A stretch of DNA of 64,000 bases, from the NCBI RefSeq assembly GCF_020410745.1, contig NZ_CP084528.1, positions 1-64,000 of the forward strand. The letters are read 5' to 3'. Origin of the DNA: Kaistella polysaccharea (GTDB lineage: Bacteria > Bacteroidota > Bacteroidia > Flavobacteriales > Weeksellaceae). Shown here one piece after another: positions 52,903 through 62,565 of this stretch. Position numbers and translations under genes: made by a program. The notes below the pieces were generated by a model. That model had not been told where the DNA came from, searched no databases, and was given only the letters and a program-made list of their open reading frames with translations. Within the stretch, counting starts at the first letter, position 1. Each line of letters begins with the position of its first letter.

Positions 52903-54306
52903 ATGGAAAATTTCAGAAATGAAAGTGATTTGTTAGGCCCACTACAAGTGCCGATTAATGCATATTATGGAGTTCAAACTCAGCGTGCCATTGATAATTT
53001 CAAAATTTCGGGACAGAAGCTTTCTTCTTATCCACATTTAATTAATGCTTTAGCAGTGGTAAAAAAAGCGGCGGCGAAAACCAATTATGAGCTCGGGCTA
53101 CTGGACGAAAATTTATACCGACTTATCGCTGAAACCTGTGATGAAATAATTGCAGGCAATTTACACGAGGAATTTCCTATTGATATGATTCAAGGCGGCG
53201 CCGGAACCTCTGTAAACATGAATGCAAATGAGGTCATCGCAAACCGTGTTTTAGAAAAATTAGGGAAAGAAAAAGGAGAGTATCAATTCTGTTCTCCCAA
53301 CGATCACATCAATTTGTCGCAATCAACAAACGATGCTTATCCTACGGCCCTAAAAATGGCATTATTGTCAATGAATGAAGATCTGGTAACGAAACTTGTA
53401 AAGATCGTTGCTGCCTTTCGGGAAAAAGGAAAGGAGTTTTCATCGGTCATCAAAATGGGTAGAACACAGCTTCAAGATGCTGTTCCCATGAGCTTAGGTC
53501 AGGAATTTGAAGCGTTTGCCGCTACATTAGAAGAAGATATTTCTAAATTAAATAGCAATGCAAATCTTTTTGTTGAGATTAATATGGGCGCCACTGCCAT
53601 TGGTACTGGCTTAAATGCGCCCGTTGGTTATGCGAATTTGTGTGCTAAAAATTTAGCTCAAATCACCGGTCGTGCTATTATTTCTGCACCGAATTTAGTA
53701 GAAGCAACACCTGATACAGGTTCTTATGTAATCTATTCTTCAGCTTTAAAGAGATTAGCCGTAAAACTCTCGAAAATTTGTAATGATTTGAGATTGCTAT
53801 CTTCTGGTCCAAGAGCTGGTTTTTTTGAAATTAATTTGCCAGCGATGCAGCCCGGCTCCTCCATTATGCCAGGTAAGGTAAATCCAGTGATTCCAGAAGT
53901 TGTAAATCAGGTTTGTTATAAAGTTTTTGGGAATGATCTTACGGTAACTTTTGCGGCCGAAGCCGGACAATTACAGTTGAACGTTATGGAGCCCGTACTT
54001 TCACATTCCATTATGGAAAGTATTAATTTTTTAGGAAATGCTTTAGATACGTTGCGCGAAAAATGCATTACCGGAATTACGGCAAATAAAGATGTTTGTT
54101 TGAATATGGTAAGAAACAGTATCGGTATCGTTACTGCTTTGAACCCTTATATTGGATATAAAAATTCGACCGAAATTGCCAAGGAAGCTTTGGAAACAGG
54201 AAGAAGTGTTTACGATTTAGTTCTGGAACGTGGTATTCTGTCGGAAGAACGTTTGAACGAAATTTTAGACCCAGAAAATATGTTGAAGCCTCATCAGCCG
54301 ATGTAG
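52903..54306 (+). CDS. aspA: Aspartate ammonia-lyase
   Basis: Reversible conversion of L-aspartate to fumarate and ammonia in the cytoplasm. The fumarase/aspartase superfamily signature GSSIMPGKVNP lies near residues 318-328 and its catalytic loop Ser is in this run. Other marks are GGAGTSVNMNANEVIANR near residue 99, SPNDHINLSQSTNDAYPT near residue 130 and GRTQLQDAVPMSLGQEF near residue 186. The TSVNMNANEVIANR and IMPGKVNP runs plus DxxP make aspartase more likely than fumarase. Length 467. Monocistronic. Confidence 0.93.
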   Translation: MENFRNESDLLGPLQVPINAYYGVQTQRAIDNFKISGQKLSSYPHLINALAVVKKAAAKTNYELGLLDENLYRLIAETCDEIIAGNLHEEFPIDMIQGGAGTSVNMNANEVIANRVLEKLGKEKGEYQFCSPNDHINLSQSTNDAYPTALKMALLSMNEDLVTKLVKIVAAFREKGKEFSSVIKMGRTQLQDAVPMSLGQEFEAFAATLEEDISKLNSNANLFVEINMGATAIGTGLNAPVGYANLCAKNLAQITGRAIISAPNLVEATPDTGSYVIYSSALKRLAVKLSKICNDLRLLSSGPRAGFFEINLPAMQPGSSIMPGKVNPVIPEVVNQVCYKVFGNDLTVTFAAEAGQLQLNVMEPVLSHSIMESINFLGNALDTLREKCITGITANKDVCLNMVRNSIGIVTALNPYIGYKNSTEIAKEALETGRSVYDLVLERGILSEERLNEILDPENMLKPHQPM

Positions 54307-54435
54307 GTTATCCGTTTTTAAAATAACGCGCCGCATTTGTATCAGTTATTAATTCTGAAACGAATACTGCGCGTTTTCTCATTTTATAGAATAAAAATTT
54401 AATTTGTGAAATCACCACTCATCAAATATATCATT

Positions 54436-54443
54436 TACTTTTG
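54436..54443 (+). promoter_or_regulatory. -7 promoter box TACTTTTG before the M16 peptidase gene
   Basis: An exact TAnnTTTG overlapping a possible upstream TTG start (54441), which supports the ATG at 54468. Confidence 0.5.
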
Positions 54444-54467
54444 GTGAATATTATTAACGACTTACTT

Positions 54468-57350
54468 ATGATTGAAGAAAGCAGCAGCAAGCAGAAATTT
54501 CAAACTTTAACATTGACTGATAATGCAGGTTATCAATATGAGACAGTTGCCAATGATAAAGCTGGAGTCCGAATTTATACCCTTAAAAATGGATTGAAAG
54601 TGTTTCTTGCGCAAAATGATGACGCACCAAAAATTCAAACATATATTCCCGTAAAAACAGGCAGTAACAATGATCCAGCCGATAACACGGGACTGGCGCA
54701 TTACCTGGAACACATGATGTTTAAAGGAACTTCAAAACTTGCGAGTGCTAACTGGGAAAAAGAAAAACCACTTTTGGAGCAACTATCCAATCTTTACGAG
54801 AAGCACAAAGCAGAACAAGATCCCGAAAAAAAGAAAGCGATTTATAGAAATATTGATGAACTTTCTCAGGAAGCAAGCAAATTCGCCATCGCCAACGAAT
54901 ATGATAAAGCGATTTCTTCCCTCGGCGCTTCTGGTACCAATGCGCACACTTGGCTGGATGAAACCGTTTATAAAAATAACATTCCAAATAACGAATTGGA
55001 AAAATGGCTGAAAGTTGAAAAAGAAAGATTTTCGGAGTTGACTTTAAGGTTATTTCATACTGAATTAGAATCGGTATATGAGGAGTTTAACCGTGCGCAG
55101 GACAATGATGCACGCCTCGTAAATTACGAACTTATGGATGCGCTTTTTCCGAACCATCCGAACGGGCAACAAACTACACTCGGAAAAGCAGAGCATTTAA
55201 AAAATCCATCGATGCTCGCGATTCATAAATATTTTGATGAATATTATGTTCCCAATAACTATGCAATGGTACTAGTCGGCGACTTAGATTTTGAGAAGAC
55301 TATTAAATTAGTTGATCAGTATTTCGGAACTTTTGAATATAGAGAATTGCCGAAAAAAACAGCAATTAAAGAACTCCCTCTCACTAAAATTGTCGAAAGA
55401 ACAGTAAAAAGTCCATCTGCCGAGCGGTTACATCTGGCTTGGCGAAGTTATTCTTACGGAACTCAAAATGCCAGACTTGCCGATATGGTTGCCAATATAC
55501 TCACCAATTCCGGTGAATCGGGGCTGATTGATATTAACATTAATCAAAGTCAAAAAGCCCTGCGTGCAATGGCTTACGATTCTGCATTTAAAGATTATGG
55601 AAGTTTTTCCCTCATCATTGTTCCTAAAAACGATCAGACCTTAGAAGAAGCCAAACAATTATTGCTTGATCAGATTGATTTGTTAAAAAAAGGAGAATTT
55701 CAAGATTGGCTGATTCCAGCCATTGTCAATGATATGAAGATACAGCGGATGAAAATGTTTGAAACGGCCGATGGCCTTGCAACAGCTTTGTACGGCACAT
55801 ACATTAACGATATTACGTGGGAGGAAGAACTCAATGAGATTAATGAATATTCGAAAATAACGAAAGCAGATATTGTAGAATTTGCGAATGAATTTTTTCA
55901 AGATAATTACGTCGTTCTTAAGAAAGAAAAAGGAGTTAATGATAAATTAGTCCGTGTTGAAAATCCCGGAATTACACCAATTAATCTGAACAGAGAGGAG
56001 CAATCTATATTTTTAAAGGAACTTTTAGGGGAAAAATCTTTTGAAATAGAGCCTCATTTTATTGATTATCAAAAATCTATTGCTACTGACAAGATTGGCG
56101 ATAAAAAAGTAAGTTTCGTAAAAAATAAATATAATGATATCGCGCAGGTTCATTTTATTTTTCCATTTGGTGGTGATCACGATAATAAATTGGGGTTGGC
56201 AACCCAGGTTTTACAGTATTTAGGTACAGACCAATTGAGCGCAGAAGACCTGAAAAAAGAATTTTTCAAATTGGGAATTAGCAATGATTTTAGAACTTCG
56301 CAAGATCAACTTCGCATTTCCTTGAGTGGTTTAGAAGAAAATATGCCTGCCGGAATTCAGTTATTGAAAAGTTGGATGCAAGATGCAAAACCCGATCAGG
56401 ATGTTTATGAAAAGAACGTAGAAACCATTTTAGAAAGTAGGGAAGTTGCAAAAAAAGACAAAGGCCGAATTATGGCAGCACTGAGTAACTACGCGAAATA
56501 TGGTAAGCTTTCCAGATTTTCTGATGTACTTTCAAAAGAAGAATTAGAAGACATCAATTCAGTGGACATGACGGATAAAATTCAGAATTTACTGCAGATG
56601 CCTTATGAAATCTTCTTTTATGGCGAAGATTTTAACGCCTTTAAAGAATATGTAAAACCATTTGTGAAAGATGCCGTTTTACCTATTCCTGAGAAGAAAA
56701 TATACCCGGAACCACCTACAAAAGGTAAGGTGTATTTTACCAATTATGATATGGTTCAAACTGAAATGGGTCGTGTCGCAAAAGGTCCGAATGTAAACAT
56801 GAAAAATTTTGGGAAAATTAATGTGTTTAATGAGTATTTCGGAAGAGGATTATCTTCAATTGTTTTCCAGGAAATTCGGGAAAGTAAGAGTTTGGCTTAT
56901 TCCGCGTTTGTTTCCTATGCCGCAAGTGGCGAACTGAATCATCCCGATTATGTTACAACTTACATCGGTACACAAGCGGATAAACTTCCGGAAGCTATTG
57001 AGGCGATGGATGAATTAATGGCGAATTTACCACAAATACCCAATCAGTTTCAAAATGCAAAAAATTCGGCTTTGAAGCAAATTGCCGCTGGAAGGATCAA
57101 CCGAACAAACCTGTTTTTCAACCAATTGAATCTGAAAAAGTTAGGAATTGATTATGATTTGAGAAAAGATATGTATGATGAAATTCAAAATTTGACCTTA
57201 AAGGATCTAACCGATTTCTACAATCAAGAAATAAAAACCATGACCTACAACACGGCGATTATGGGGAAAATAGAAAATCTTGATCGATCATCTTTGAAAG
57301 GTTTGGGGGATTTTGAGGAAGTGACTTTAGAAGAAATATTCGGTTATTAA
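54468..57350 (+). CDS. M16 family (pitrilysin-like) zinc metallopeptidase
   Basis: A two-half insulinase-type peptidase of 960 residues. The inverted zinc motif HYLEH gives H78, E81 and H82 within GLAHYLEHMMFKGT; the third ligand is probably the Glu in LESVYEEFNRAQ about 120 residues on. A second, inactive M16 half spans the C-terminal ~450 residues (YNDIAQVHFIFPFGGDHDN, REIRESKSLAYSAFVSYAA). I see no signal peptide with this start, so it may be cytoplasmic; the open frame to 54441 does not add one. Such enzymes degrade short peptides. Confidence 0.9.
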   Translation: MIEESSSKQKFQTLTLTDNAGYQYETVANDKAGVRIYTLKNGLKVFLAQNDDAPKIQTYIPVKTGSNNDPADNTGLAHYLEHMMFKGTSKLASANWEKEKPLLEQLSNLYEKHKAEQDPEKKKAIYRNIDELSQEASKFAIANEYDKAISSLGASGTNAHTWLDETVYKNNIPNNELEKWLKVEKERFSELTLRLFHTELESVYEEFNRAQDNDARLVNYELMDALFPNHPNGQQTTLGKAEHLKNPSMLAIHKYFDEYYVPNNYAMVLVGDLDFEKTIKLVDQYFGTFEYRELPKKTAIKELPLTKIVERTVKSPSAERLHLAWRSYSYGTQNARLADMVANILTNSGESGLIDININQSQKALRAMAYDSAFKDYGSFSLIIVPKNDQTLEEAKQLLLDQIDLLKKGEFQDWLIPAIVNDMKIQRMKMFETADGLATALYGTYINDITWEEELNEINEYSKITKADIVEFANEFFQDNYVVLKKEKGVNDKLVRVENPGITPINLNREEQSIFLKELLGEKSFEIEPHFIDYQKSIATDKIGDKKVSFVKNKYNDIAQVHFIFPFGGDHDNKLGLATQVLQYLGTDQLSAEDLKKEFFKLGISNDFRTSQDQLRISLSGLEENMPAGIQLLKSWMQDAKPDQDVYEKNVETILESREVAKKDKGRIMAALSNYAKYGKLSRFSDVLSKEELEDINSVDMTDKIQNLLQMPYEIFFYGEDFNAFKEYVKPFVKDAVLPIPEKKIYPEPPTKGKVYFTNYDMVQTEMGRVAKGPNVNMKNFGKINVFNEYFGRGLSSIVFQEIRESKSLAYSAFVSYAASGELNHPDYVTTYIGTQADKLPEAIEAMDELMANLPQIPNQFQNAKNSALKQIAAGRINRTNLFFNQLNLKKLGIDYDLRKDMYDEIQNLTLKDLTDFYNQEIKTMTYNTAIMGKIENLDRSSLKGLGDFEEVTLEEIFGY

Positions 57351-57378
57351 ATGAAGATTTATTCAATTTAATAATAAG

Positions 57379-57402
57379 AAAACCACGATCTGTGGTTTTT
57401 TT
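57379..57402 (+). terminator. Terminator after the M16 peptidase gene
   Basis: An 8-bp stem AAAACCAC/GTGGTTTT (57379-57386 with 57392-57399) with a five-base loop and T run. Confidence 0.75.
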
Positions 57403-57474
57403 GTTAGGTATAAAAGGGGTGATTTATCTTTAAAAGTTGGGTGATTTACACCGTTGCACATTCACAACTTTCCT

Positions 57475-57482
57475 CATATTTG
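57475..57482 (+). promoter_or_regulatory. Orphan promoter (TTG, 18 bases, CATATTTG)
   Basis: A TTG at 57454-57456 lies 18 bases before CATATTTG, which differs from TAnnTTTG at one base. No plus-strand gene follows except a short stretch ending in a terminator. Confidence 0.4.
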
Positions 57483-57487
57483 CATTG

Positions 57488-57579
57488 CAATAGATGATGT
57501 TATTAAATTTTCTATGGTAGAAAACACAAACTAATAATGGTGAAGACCCCAATTCCGGATTCTCTTCCGGAATTTTTTT
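57488..57579 (+). ncRNA. Candidate small RNA
   Basis: From the predicted start near 57488 to a perfect 9-bp terminator stem (57551-57559 with 57566-57574, loop TTCTCT) and T run gives about 92 nt. It lies between convergent genes whose own terminators flank it. There is no convincing ORF. I do not recognise a known RNA family. Prediction rests on promoter and terminator alone. Confidence 0.35.
57551..57579 (+). terminator. Terminator of the orphan unit
   Basis: A 9-bp perfect stem AATTCCGGA/TCCGGAATT, six-base loop and seven Ts. Confidence 0.7.
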
Positions 57580-57628
57580 CGTCCTATTATTTAATAAAAT
57601 TAAATCTGTGAAAGATTGCATTATAAAA

Positions 57629-57658
57629 AAACCTTGAAGCGTAAATTCTTCAAGGTTT
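57629..57658 (-). terminator. Terminator of the S46 peptidase gene (minus strand)
   Basis: An 11-bp stem (57629-57639 with 57648-57658), eight-base loop and, on the minus strand, a run of T. It lies 22 bases past the stop. Confidence 0.75.
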
Positions 57659-57680
57659 AATTTATAAAAGCAAAAAGTGC

Positions 57681-59822
57681 TTATTTCACAATCTTCATTT
57701 CTTTAATCAGCCATTTTGCGTCGGCATATTTATCAACAATAAACAAAATATATTTCGTGTCCACCATAATATTTCTGCTGAATCGCGGATCAAAATTGAT
57801 ATCACTCATCGTTCCTTCCCACTGTCTGTCAAAATTCAAACCGATCAGGTTTCCGTTTGCATCCAATGTTGGACTACCGGAGTTTCCACCAGTGGTATGA
57901 TTCGTAGCGGTGAAGTTTACCGGAACGTCACCTGTTTTGTCTTTGTACATGCCGTAATCTTTCGCGTTGTGTAAATTCACGAGTTTTTTCGGTACATCAA
58001 ATTCATAATCTCCCGGTACATATTTTTCCATCACGCCTTCCAAATGCGTCTGATATCCATAATAAACGGCATCTTTAGGATTCGAACCTTTCACTTGACC
58101 GTAAGTAACGCGAAGTGTAGAATTCGCATCAGGGAAGAATTTTCGATCTCTATCGGTTGCCATTTGCTGTGCCATAAATTTCTTTTGCAACACGTCAATT
58201 TTATCCTGAATTTCAGCATATTTACCTTCAGTTGTGGTTGTATAAGAGTTGCGCAGTGCAGAAGCCCACTGAATAATCGGGTCATTTTTTAGGTTTTTGA
58301 TGAGTTCTTGTGGATTCTCAAAAACTTTATTAATGTCTGAAATGGTCGTTGCGCCGTTCAGGCTTCCACGTCCTGTTACAACAGAATTTTTTGACCAACC
58401 TTCTACGATTTCAATATTTCGGTTTACATCTTTTAACTGACTGAAATTATTAGGAAGGAATTTTTCTGGCGTTTTTGCTACATACAATGCTAGTAATTCT
58501 GCGGTCACTTTCGCATCGAGTTCGCCACTGTAGTCTTTGTAAATGTTTGACAATCTGTTTTTAAAGGCAGTTATTGCCTGGTCGTTCATTTTACCAGCTT
58601 CATAACTTTGCATAAAGTTGATATAATGATTTGCCAGCGACAACGTTTCTGCATTCCGGAAAACTTCAGAATAATAGGCTCGGTTCAAAGCATAAGGTCC
58701 TTGTTCAGTATACAACTGATTCAGTTGGTCTATTGTCGTTTTAATTTGTGGATTTTTAGCGATGAGGCTTTGCTCATACTTTTTCTTCTTCCCTACGGCA
58801 TCAGATTTCTTTAAACCTTCCACTTCTCCAATCCATTTTTTCCAGTAATTCGCTACACCTGCATATTTGGATGCGTATTTAATTCTGGTTTCACTATCGG
58901 TACGCATTTTTTCATTCAGCGTTTTCAGAGCTACTTCCCGTACAGAAATCATTGCTGGATCAATTTCCGTCATGATTTTTTCTACTGCAATTGCAGGTAA
59001 GTATTCCGTGGTTCTTCCAGGGAAACCAAAAACAAATGTAAAATCGTTTTCCTGCTTATCTTTAATAGACACAGGTAAGAAATATTTCGGTTTGTAAGGA
59101 ATATTGTCTTTCGAATATTCTGCTGGTTTATTATTTTTATCCGCATAGATTCGGAACATGGAGAAATCTCCGGTATGTCTTGGCCAAACCCAATTGTCTG
59201 TATCTGAACCAAATTTACCAATGGAACTTGGCGGTGCTCCAACCAATCGAATGTCTTTGTAAGTTTCGATAATATAAGCGTAATATTTGTTGCCATAATA
59301 CACGGGTTTTACAACAACTTTTTGCCAAGGTTCAAGTTTAAAACCTGCTTTTACCTGCTCGATGTTTTTATTAATCAAATCTTCAGAAGCTTTACCTTCC
59401 AAATTTTGTGTTCCTGCAAGAACGGGTGCGGTTACTTCTTTAATATCTACAATAAAATCTACTGTTACTCCAGGATTTGGCAGTTCACCGTTCATATCTT
59501 TTGCCCAGAAACCATCAGTCAGGTAATCATTTTCTACGGAGGAATGTTTCTGAATCTGTCCATATCCACAGTGGTGATTGGTTAATAATAAACCTTGTGG
59601 AGAAATAATTTCTGCCGTACAACCACCGTTAAACTGAACTACAGCATCTTTAATACTTGGTTTAGAAGGATCGAAAATTTCTTTCGCAGATATTTTCATT
59701 CCTAAATCTTTCATTTCCTTTTCATTAAGTTCTGTGGGAATCCACATTCCGCCGTATTGTTGGGCAAATGCCATCACGGCTGGAAACAGTATCGCAGAGA
59801 GCAAAATATTTTTTCTATTCAT
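57681..59822 (-). CDS. S46 family dipeptidyl peptidase, DPP11-like (Asp/Glu-specific)
   Basis: Periplasmic serine peptidase that removes dipeptides from peptide N-termini. The 713-residue precursor has a signal peptide (SAILFPAVMAFAQ). The catalytic triad is visible: His in LLTNHHCGYG (residue 83 or 84), Asp in RHTGDFSMFRIYAD near residue 225, and S648 in TGGNSGSP. Residue 666, 18 after the Ser, is Arg (NFDRQW). In Porphyromonas enzymes Arg at this spot marks DPP11 (acidic P1) and Gly marks DPP7. So DPP11 is preferred. Length fits (about 715). Confidence 0.88.
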   Translation of the reverse strand: MNRKNILLSAILFPAVMAFAQQYGGMWIPTELNEKEMKDLGMKISAKEIFDPSKPSIKDAVVQFNGGCTAEIISPQGLLLTNHHCGYGQIQKHSSVENDYLTDGFWAKDMNGELPNPGVTVDFIVDIKEVTAPVLAGTQNLEGKASEDLINKNIEQVKAGFKLEPWQKVVVKPVYYGNKYYAYIIETYKDIRLVGAPPSSIGKFGSDTDNWVWPRHTGDFSMFRIYADKNNKPAEYSKDNIPYKPKYFLPVSIKDKQENDFTFVFGFPGRTTEYLPAIAVEKIMTEIDPAMISVREVALKTLNEKMRTDSETRIKYASKYAGVANYWKKWIGEVEGLKKSDAVGKKKKYEQSLIAKNPQIKTTIDQLNQLYTEQGPYALNRAYYSEVFRNAETLSLANHYINFMQSYEAGKMNDQAITAFKNRLSNIYKDYSGELDAKVTAELLALYVAKTPEKFLPNNFSQLKDVNRNIEIVEGWSKNSVVTGRGSLNGATTISDINKVFENPQELIKNLKNDPIIQWASALRNSYTTTTEGKYAEIQDKIDVLQKKFMAQQMATDRDRKFFPDANSTLRVTYGQVKGSNPKDAVYYGYQTHLEGVMEKYVPGDYEFDVPKKLVNLHNAKDYGMYKDKTGDVPVNFTATNHTTGGNSGSPTLDANGNLIGLNFDRQWEGTMSDINFDPRFSRNIMVDTKYILFIVDKYADAKWLIKEMKIVK

Positions 59823-60033
59823 TTTTAAAAATTTTCCTAAAAATAAGCAATTTTAATTTTATGGTAATTAATGATATTGAAGGATAACTGTTTTAAATAA
59901 AAACGAACTAAAGGATTAATATTTATGTTTTAAGTGTAATTTTATGACCATTTTTAAGAATTGATCACTGTTTTGCACAATAATTGGTTCGGCAAGAAAT
60001 AAACTATTCATCTAATTTAAATTCTGAGAGAAC

Positions 60034-60441
60034 ATGACAGAACATTTGCCTCAAATTGTTTGGCTTTTTATATTGGCAATTCCGATTGCCTGCATCGCCT
60101 GGACCGTGACGCACGAAGAGATTTTTCGGGAACCGCGGGAATTTTGCGCGAAAAAATCAAAGGAATGTGATACACTTCTGAAAAGAAAATTCTATTATCT
60201 ATTTACCTGTGAGTATTGCTTCAGCCATTATGTAACGGTAATTTTTTTATTTATTACCCATTATAAGTTGATGTTTGATGATTGGCGCGGGTATTTAGTT
60301 TCACTTTTTACCCTTGTATTTGTGGCTAATATTTACATGACTTTATTTGGTCTTTTACGCCAAAATTTAAAGTCAGAAAAAATAAAAGCAAAACTGAAAG
60401 ATAACGAGTGGCACGAGGTGAAAGAAGAAAAAGATCGCTAA
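60034..60441 (+). CDS. Small membrane protein, DUF1360-like
   Basis: A 135-residue protein with three hydrophobic segments: IVWLFILAIPIACIAWTV, YVTVIFLFITHYKLMF and LVSLFTLVFVANIYMTLFGLL. Before the second lies FTCEYCFSHY, a C-x2-C-x2-H pattern like the TCPYCLSH motif of DUF1360 membrane proteins. It ends in a charged tail (KLKDNEWHEVKEEKDR). The function is unknown. It is divergent from the S46 peptidase gene and 135 bases upstream of glgB. Confidence 0.72.
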   Translation: MTEHLPQIVWLFILAIPIACIAWTVTHEEIFREPREFCAKKSKECDTLLKRKFYYLFTCEYCFSHYVTVIFLFITHYKLMFDDWRGYLVSLFTLVFVANIYMTLFGLLRQNLKSEKIKAKLKDNEWHEVKEEKDR

Positions 60442-60498
60442 ATTGATGAGGGTTGAAATTTGAAAGGTTTTTTCCCTGTAAACCTGCCTTATTTTAAA

Positions 60499-60506
60499 TA
60501 TATTTG
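60499..60506 (+). promoter_or_regulatory. glgB -7 promoter box TATATTTG
   Basis: An exact TAnnTTTG, 70 bases before the glgB ATG. It gives a leader of about 65 bases for the glgBA unit. Confidence 0.5.
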
Positions 60507-60576
60507 ATGTTACAATTAAAGTTGTAAACCATTAAGCCTCTTTTCAGCAGAAATTAACACCGCCAAACACAAACGA

Positions 60577-62529
60577 ATGGAAAATGTTCTTCCTTATTCC
60601 TTATTTACAGAAGACGATATTTATCTTTTTCGCGAAGGAACGCATTATAAATTATATGAAAAATTTGGCTCGCATTCTTTGACTTTAGATGGAGTAGAAG
60701 GCGTATACTTTTCGGTTTGGGCACCTTTTGCGAAAGAAGTTTCTGTAATTGGAGATTTTAATGGATGGCATTCTGAAACTCATAAATTATTACCACGCTG
60801 GGATCACTCCGGTATTTGGGAAGGTTTTATTGCAAGCCTAAAATGGGGCGATCCTTATAAGTATGGAATTCGTACAAATCAAGATGTTTTGCTGGAAAAA
60901 GGCGATCCATTTGCGCTGAGTTGGGAACAGAATGTACAGGCAAGCTCTTTAGTTTCTACTACTTTTTTCGATTGGACGGATGAAAAATGGCTGAAAGGGA
61001 GATCTAAAAAAAATTCCTTAAAAGCGCCAATGTCCGTCTACGAAATGCATTTAGCTTCCTGGATGCGAGGTACTGATGATCCTGACCGCTTTTTCAACTA
61101 CCGCGAAATTGCCGAAAGACTCGTGCCTTATATTAAAGAAATGGGCTTCACGCATGTAGAATTTATGCCCGTCATGGAATATCCGTATGATCCGAGTTGG
61201 GGTTATCAGGTGACTGGTTTTTTTGCTGCGACTTCCCGTTTCGGTTCTCCGCAGGATTTGATGTTTTTAATTAATGAACTGCATAAAAATAACATCGGTG
61301 TTTTACTGGATTGGGTTCCTTCTCATTTTCCGGGCGACGCAAATGGACTTCACTTTTTCGACGGGACTTTTCTTTACGAACATGAAGATCCCCGAAAAGG
61401 TTTTCATCCCGACTGGAAATCATTTATCTTTAATTATGGCAGACCAGAAGTTAAATCCTTCCTAATCAGCAATGCCATGTTTTGGCTTGATCGTTATCAT
61501 GCAGATGGCTTGCGGGTTGACGCCGTAACATCAATGCTGCATTTGGATTATTCCCGAAATGAAGGTGAATGGGAACCCAACATTTACGGCGGAAATGTAA
61601 ATCTGGAAGCCAAAGCATTTCTACAGGATTTCAATAGAGCGGTTTATCAAGAATTTCCAGATATTATTACCATTGCGGAGGAAAGTTCAGATTTTCCCTT
61701 GCTTACAAAACCGGTACATGAAGGCGGAGTAGGTTTTGGTATGAAGTGGATGATGGGCTGGATGCACGACACGCTGGATTATTTTAAAAATGAAGCTGCC
61801 GAGCGGAAATTTGAACATCACAAACTCACTTTTGGGTCCATGTATGTTTTTAATGAAAATTATATGATGCCGCTTTCTCATGACGAAGTCGTTCATGGTA
61901 AAGCGAGTTTAATCTACAAGATGCCGGGCGATGAGTGGCAAAAATTCGCCAATCTCCGGGCTCTATATTTTTATATGTTTACGCATCCCGGTGCAAAACT
62001 TTTGTTTATGGGAAATGAATTTGCACAGACTGGCGAGTGGAAATTCCGTACTAGTTTAGATTGGCACTTGCTGCAATATCCACTTCATAAAGGAATGCAG
62101 ACTTTAGTAAAAGATCTTAATCATCTTTACAGAAATGAAACAGCACTGTTTGAAAACAATTATTCACCAGAAGGTTTTGAATGGGTAGAAGCCAATGACG
62201 ATGATAATTCCATCTATATTTATTTAAGAAAGTCCAAAAAAAATGAAGAAGTGATGATGATCGTTTTGAATTTAACGCCGCGGGTATTTCCGTATAAAAT
62301 TGGCGTTAATGAAGGAACTAATTGGCAAGTTGTCATGAATTCGGATGATAAAAAATATGGCGGAAGCGGTGTAGAAGCTGCCATTTTAGATGAACAGGAT
62401 GACGAATGGATGTTCAGGCCAAATTCAATAATTTTAGAATTGCCACCACTTGCAGGTGTTATTTTAAAACAAAAATCTTTTGCAAAACCGAAAATAAAAA
62501 CGGAATCCAAAAAGAATTTAAAATCTTAA
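60577..62529 (+). CDS. glgB: 1,4-alpha-glucan branching enzyme
   Basis: Cytoplasmic enzyme that makes alpha-1,6 branches in glycogen. The N-terminal CBM48 module (GVYFSVWAPFAKEVSVIGDFNGWHSETHKL) spans about residues 25-130. The GH13 barrel carries MPVMEYPYDPSWGYQVTGFFA, nucleophile D315 in GLRVDAVTS, acid E368 in TIAEESS and D436 in PLSHDEVVHGK. Length 650 is typical of the short form. It is 36 bases upstream of glgA, so they form one unit. Confidence 0.96.
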   Translation: MENVLPYSLFTEDDIYLFREGTHYKLYEKFGSHSLTLDGVEGVYFSVWAPFAKEVSVIGDFNGWHSETHKLLPRWDHSGIWEGFIASLKWGDPYKYGIRTNQDVLLEKGDPFALSWEQNVQASSLVSTTFFDWTDEKWLKGRSKKNSLKAPMSVYEMHLASWMRGTDDPDRFFNYREIAERLVPYIKEMGFTHVEFMPVMEYPYDPSWGYQVTGFFAATSRFGSPQDLMFLINELHKNNIGVLLDWVPSHFPGDANGLHFFDGTFLYEHEDPRKGFHPDWKSFIFNYGRPEVKSFLISNAMFWLDRYHADGLRVDAVTSMLHLDYSRNEGEWEPNIYGGNVNLEAKAFLQDFNRAVYQEFPDIITIAEESSDFPLLTKPVHEGGVGFGMKWMMGWMHDTLDYFKNEAAERKFEHHKLTFGSMYVFNENYMMPLSHDEVVHGKASLIYKMPGDEWQKFANLRALYFYMFTHPGAKLLFMGNEFAQTGEWKFRTSLDWHLLQYPLHKGMQTLVKDLNHLYRNETALFENNYSPEGFEWVEANDDDNSIYIYLRKSKKNEEVMMIVLNLTPRVFPYKIGVNEGTNWQVVMNSDDKKYGGSGVEAAILDEQDDEWMFRPNSIILELPPLAGVILKQKSFAKPKIKTESKKNLKS

Positions 62530-62565
62530 TTTTTAAATCTCAAAAATAATTTCTGACGTTACACT

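Larger units (their letters stand above)
57351..57680. other. Gap holding an orphan promoter-terminator unit
   Basis: A 330-base gap between convergent genes. It holds the M16 terminator, an unassigned promoter plus hairpin unit (57454-57579), and the minus-strand terminator of the S46 gene. Short frames here include MMLLNFLW (57494) and a 24-codon frame from 57537 that runs through the hairpin. None looks like a protein gene. Confidence 0.5.

Noticed and set aside
54441-54467. TTG start for the M16 peptidase
   Set aside because: The TTG overlaps an exact -7 box, so the ATG at 54468 is preferred.
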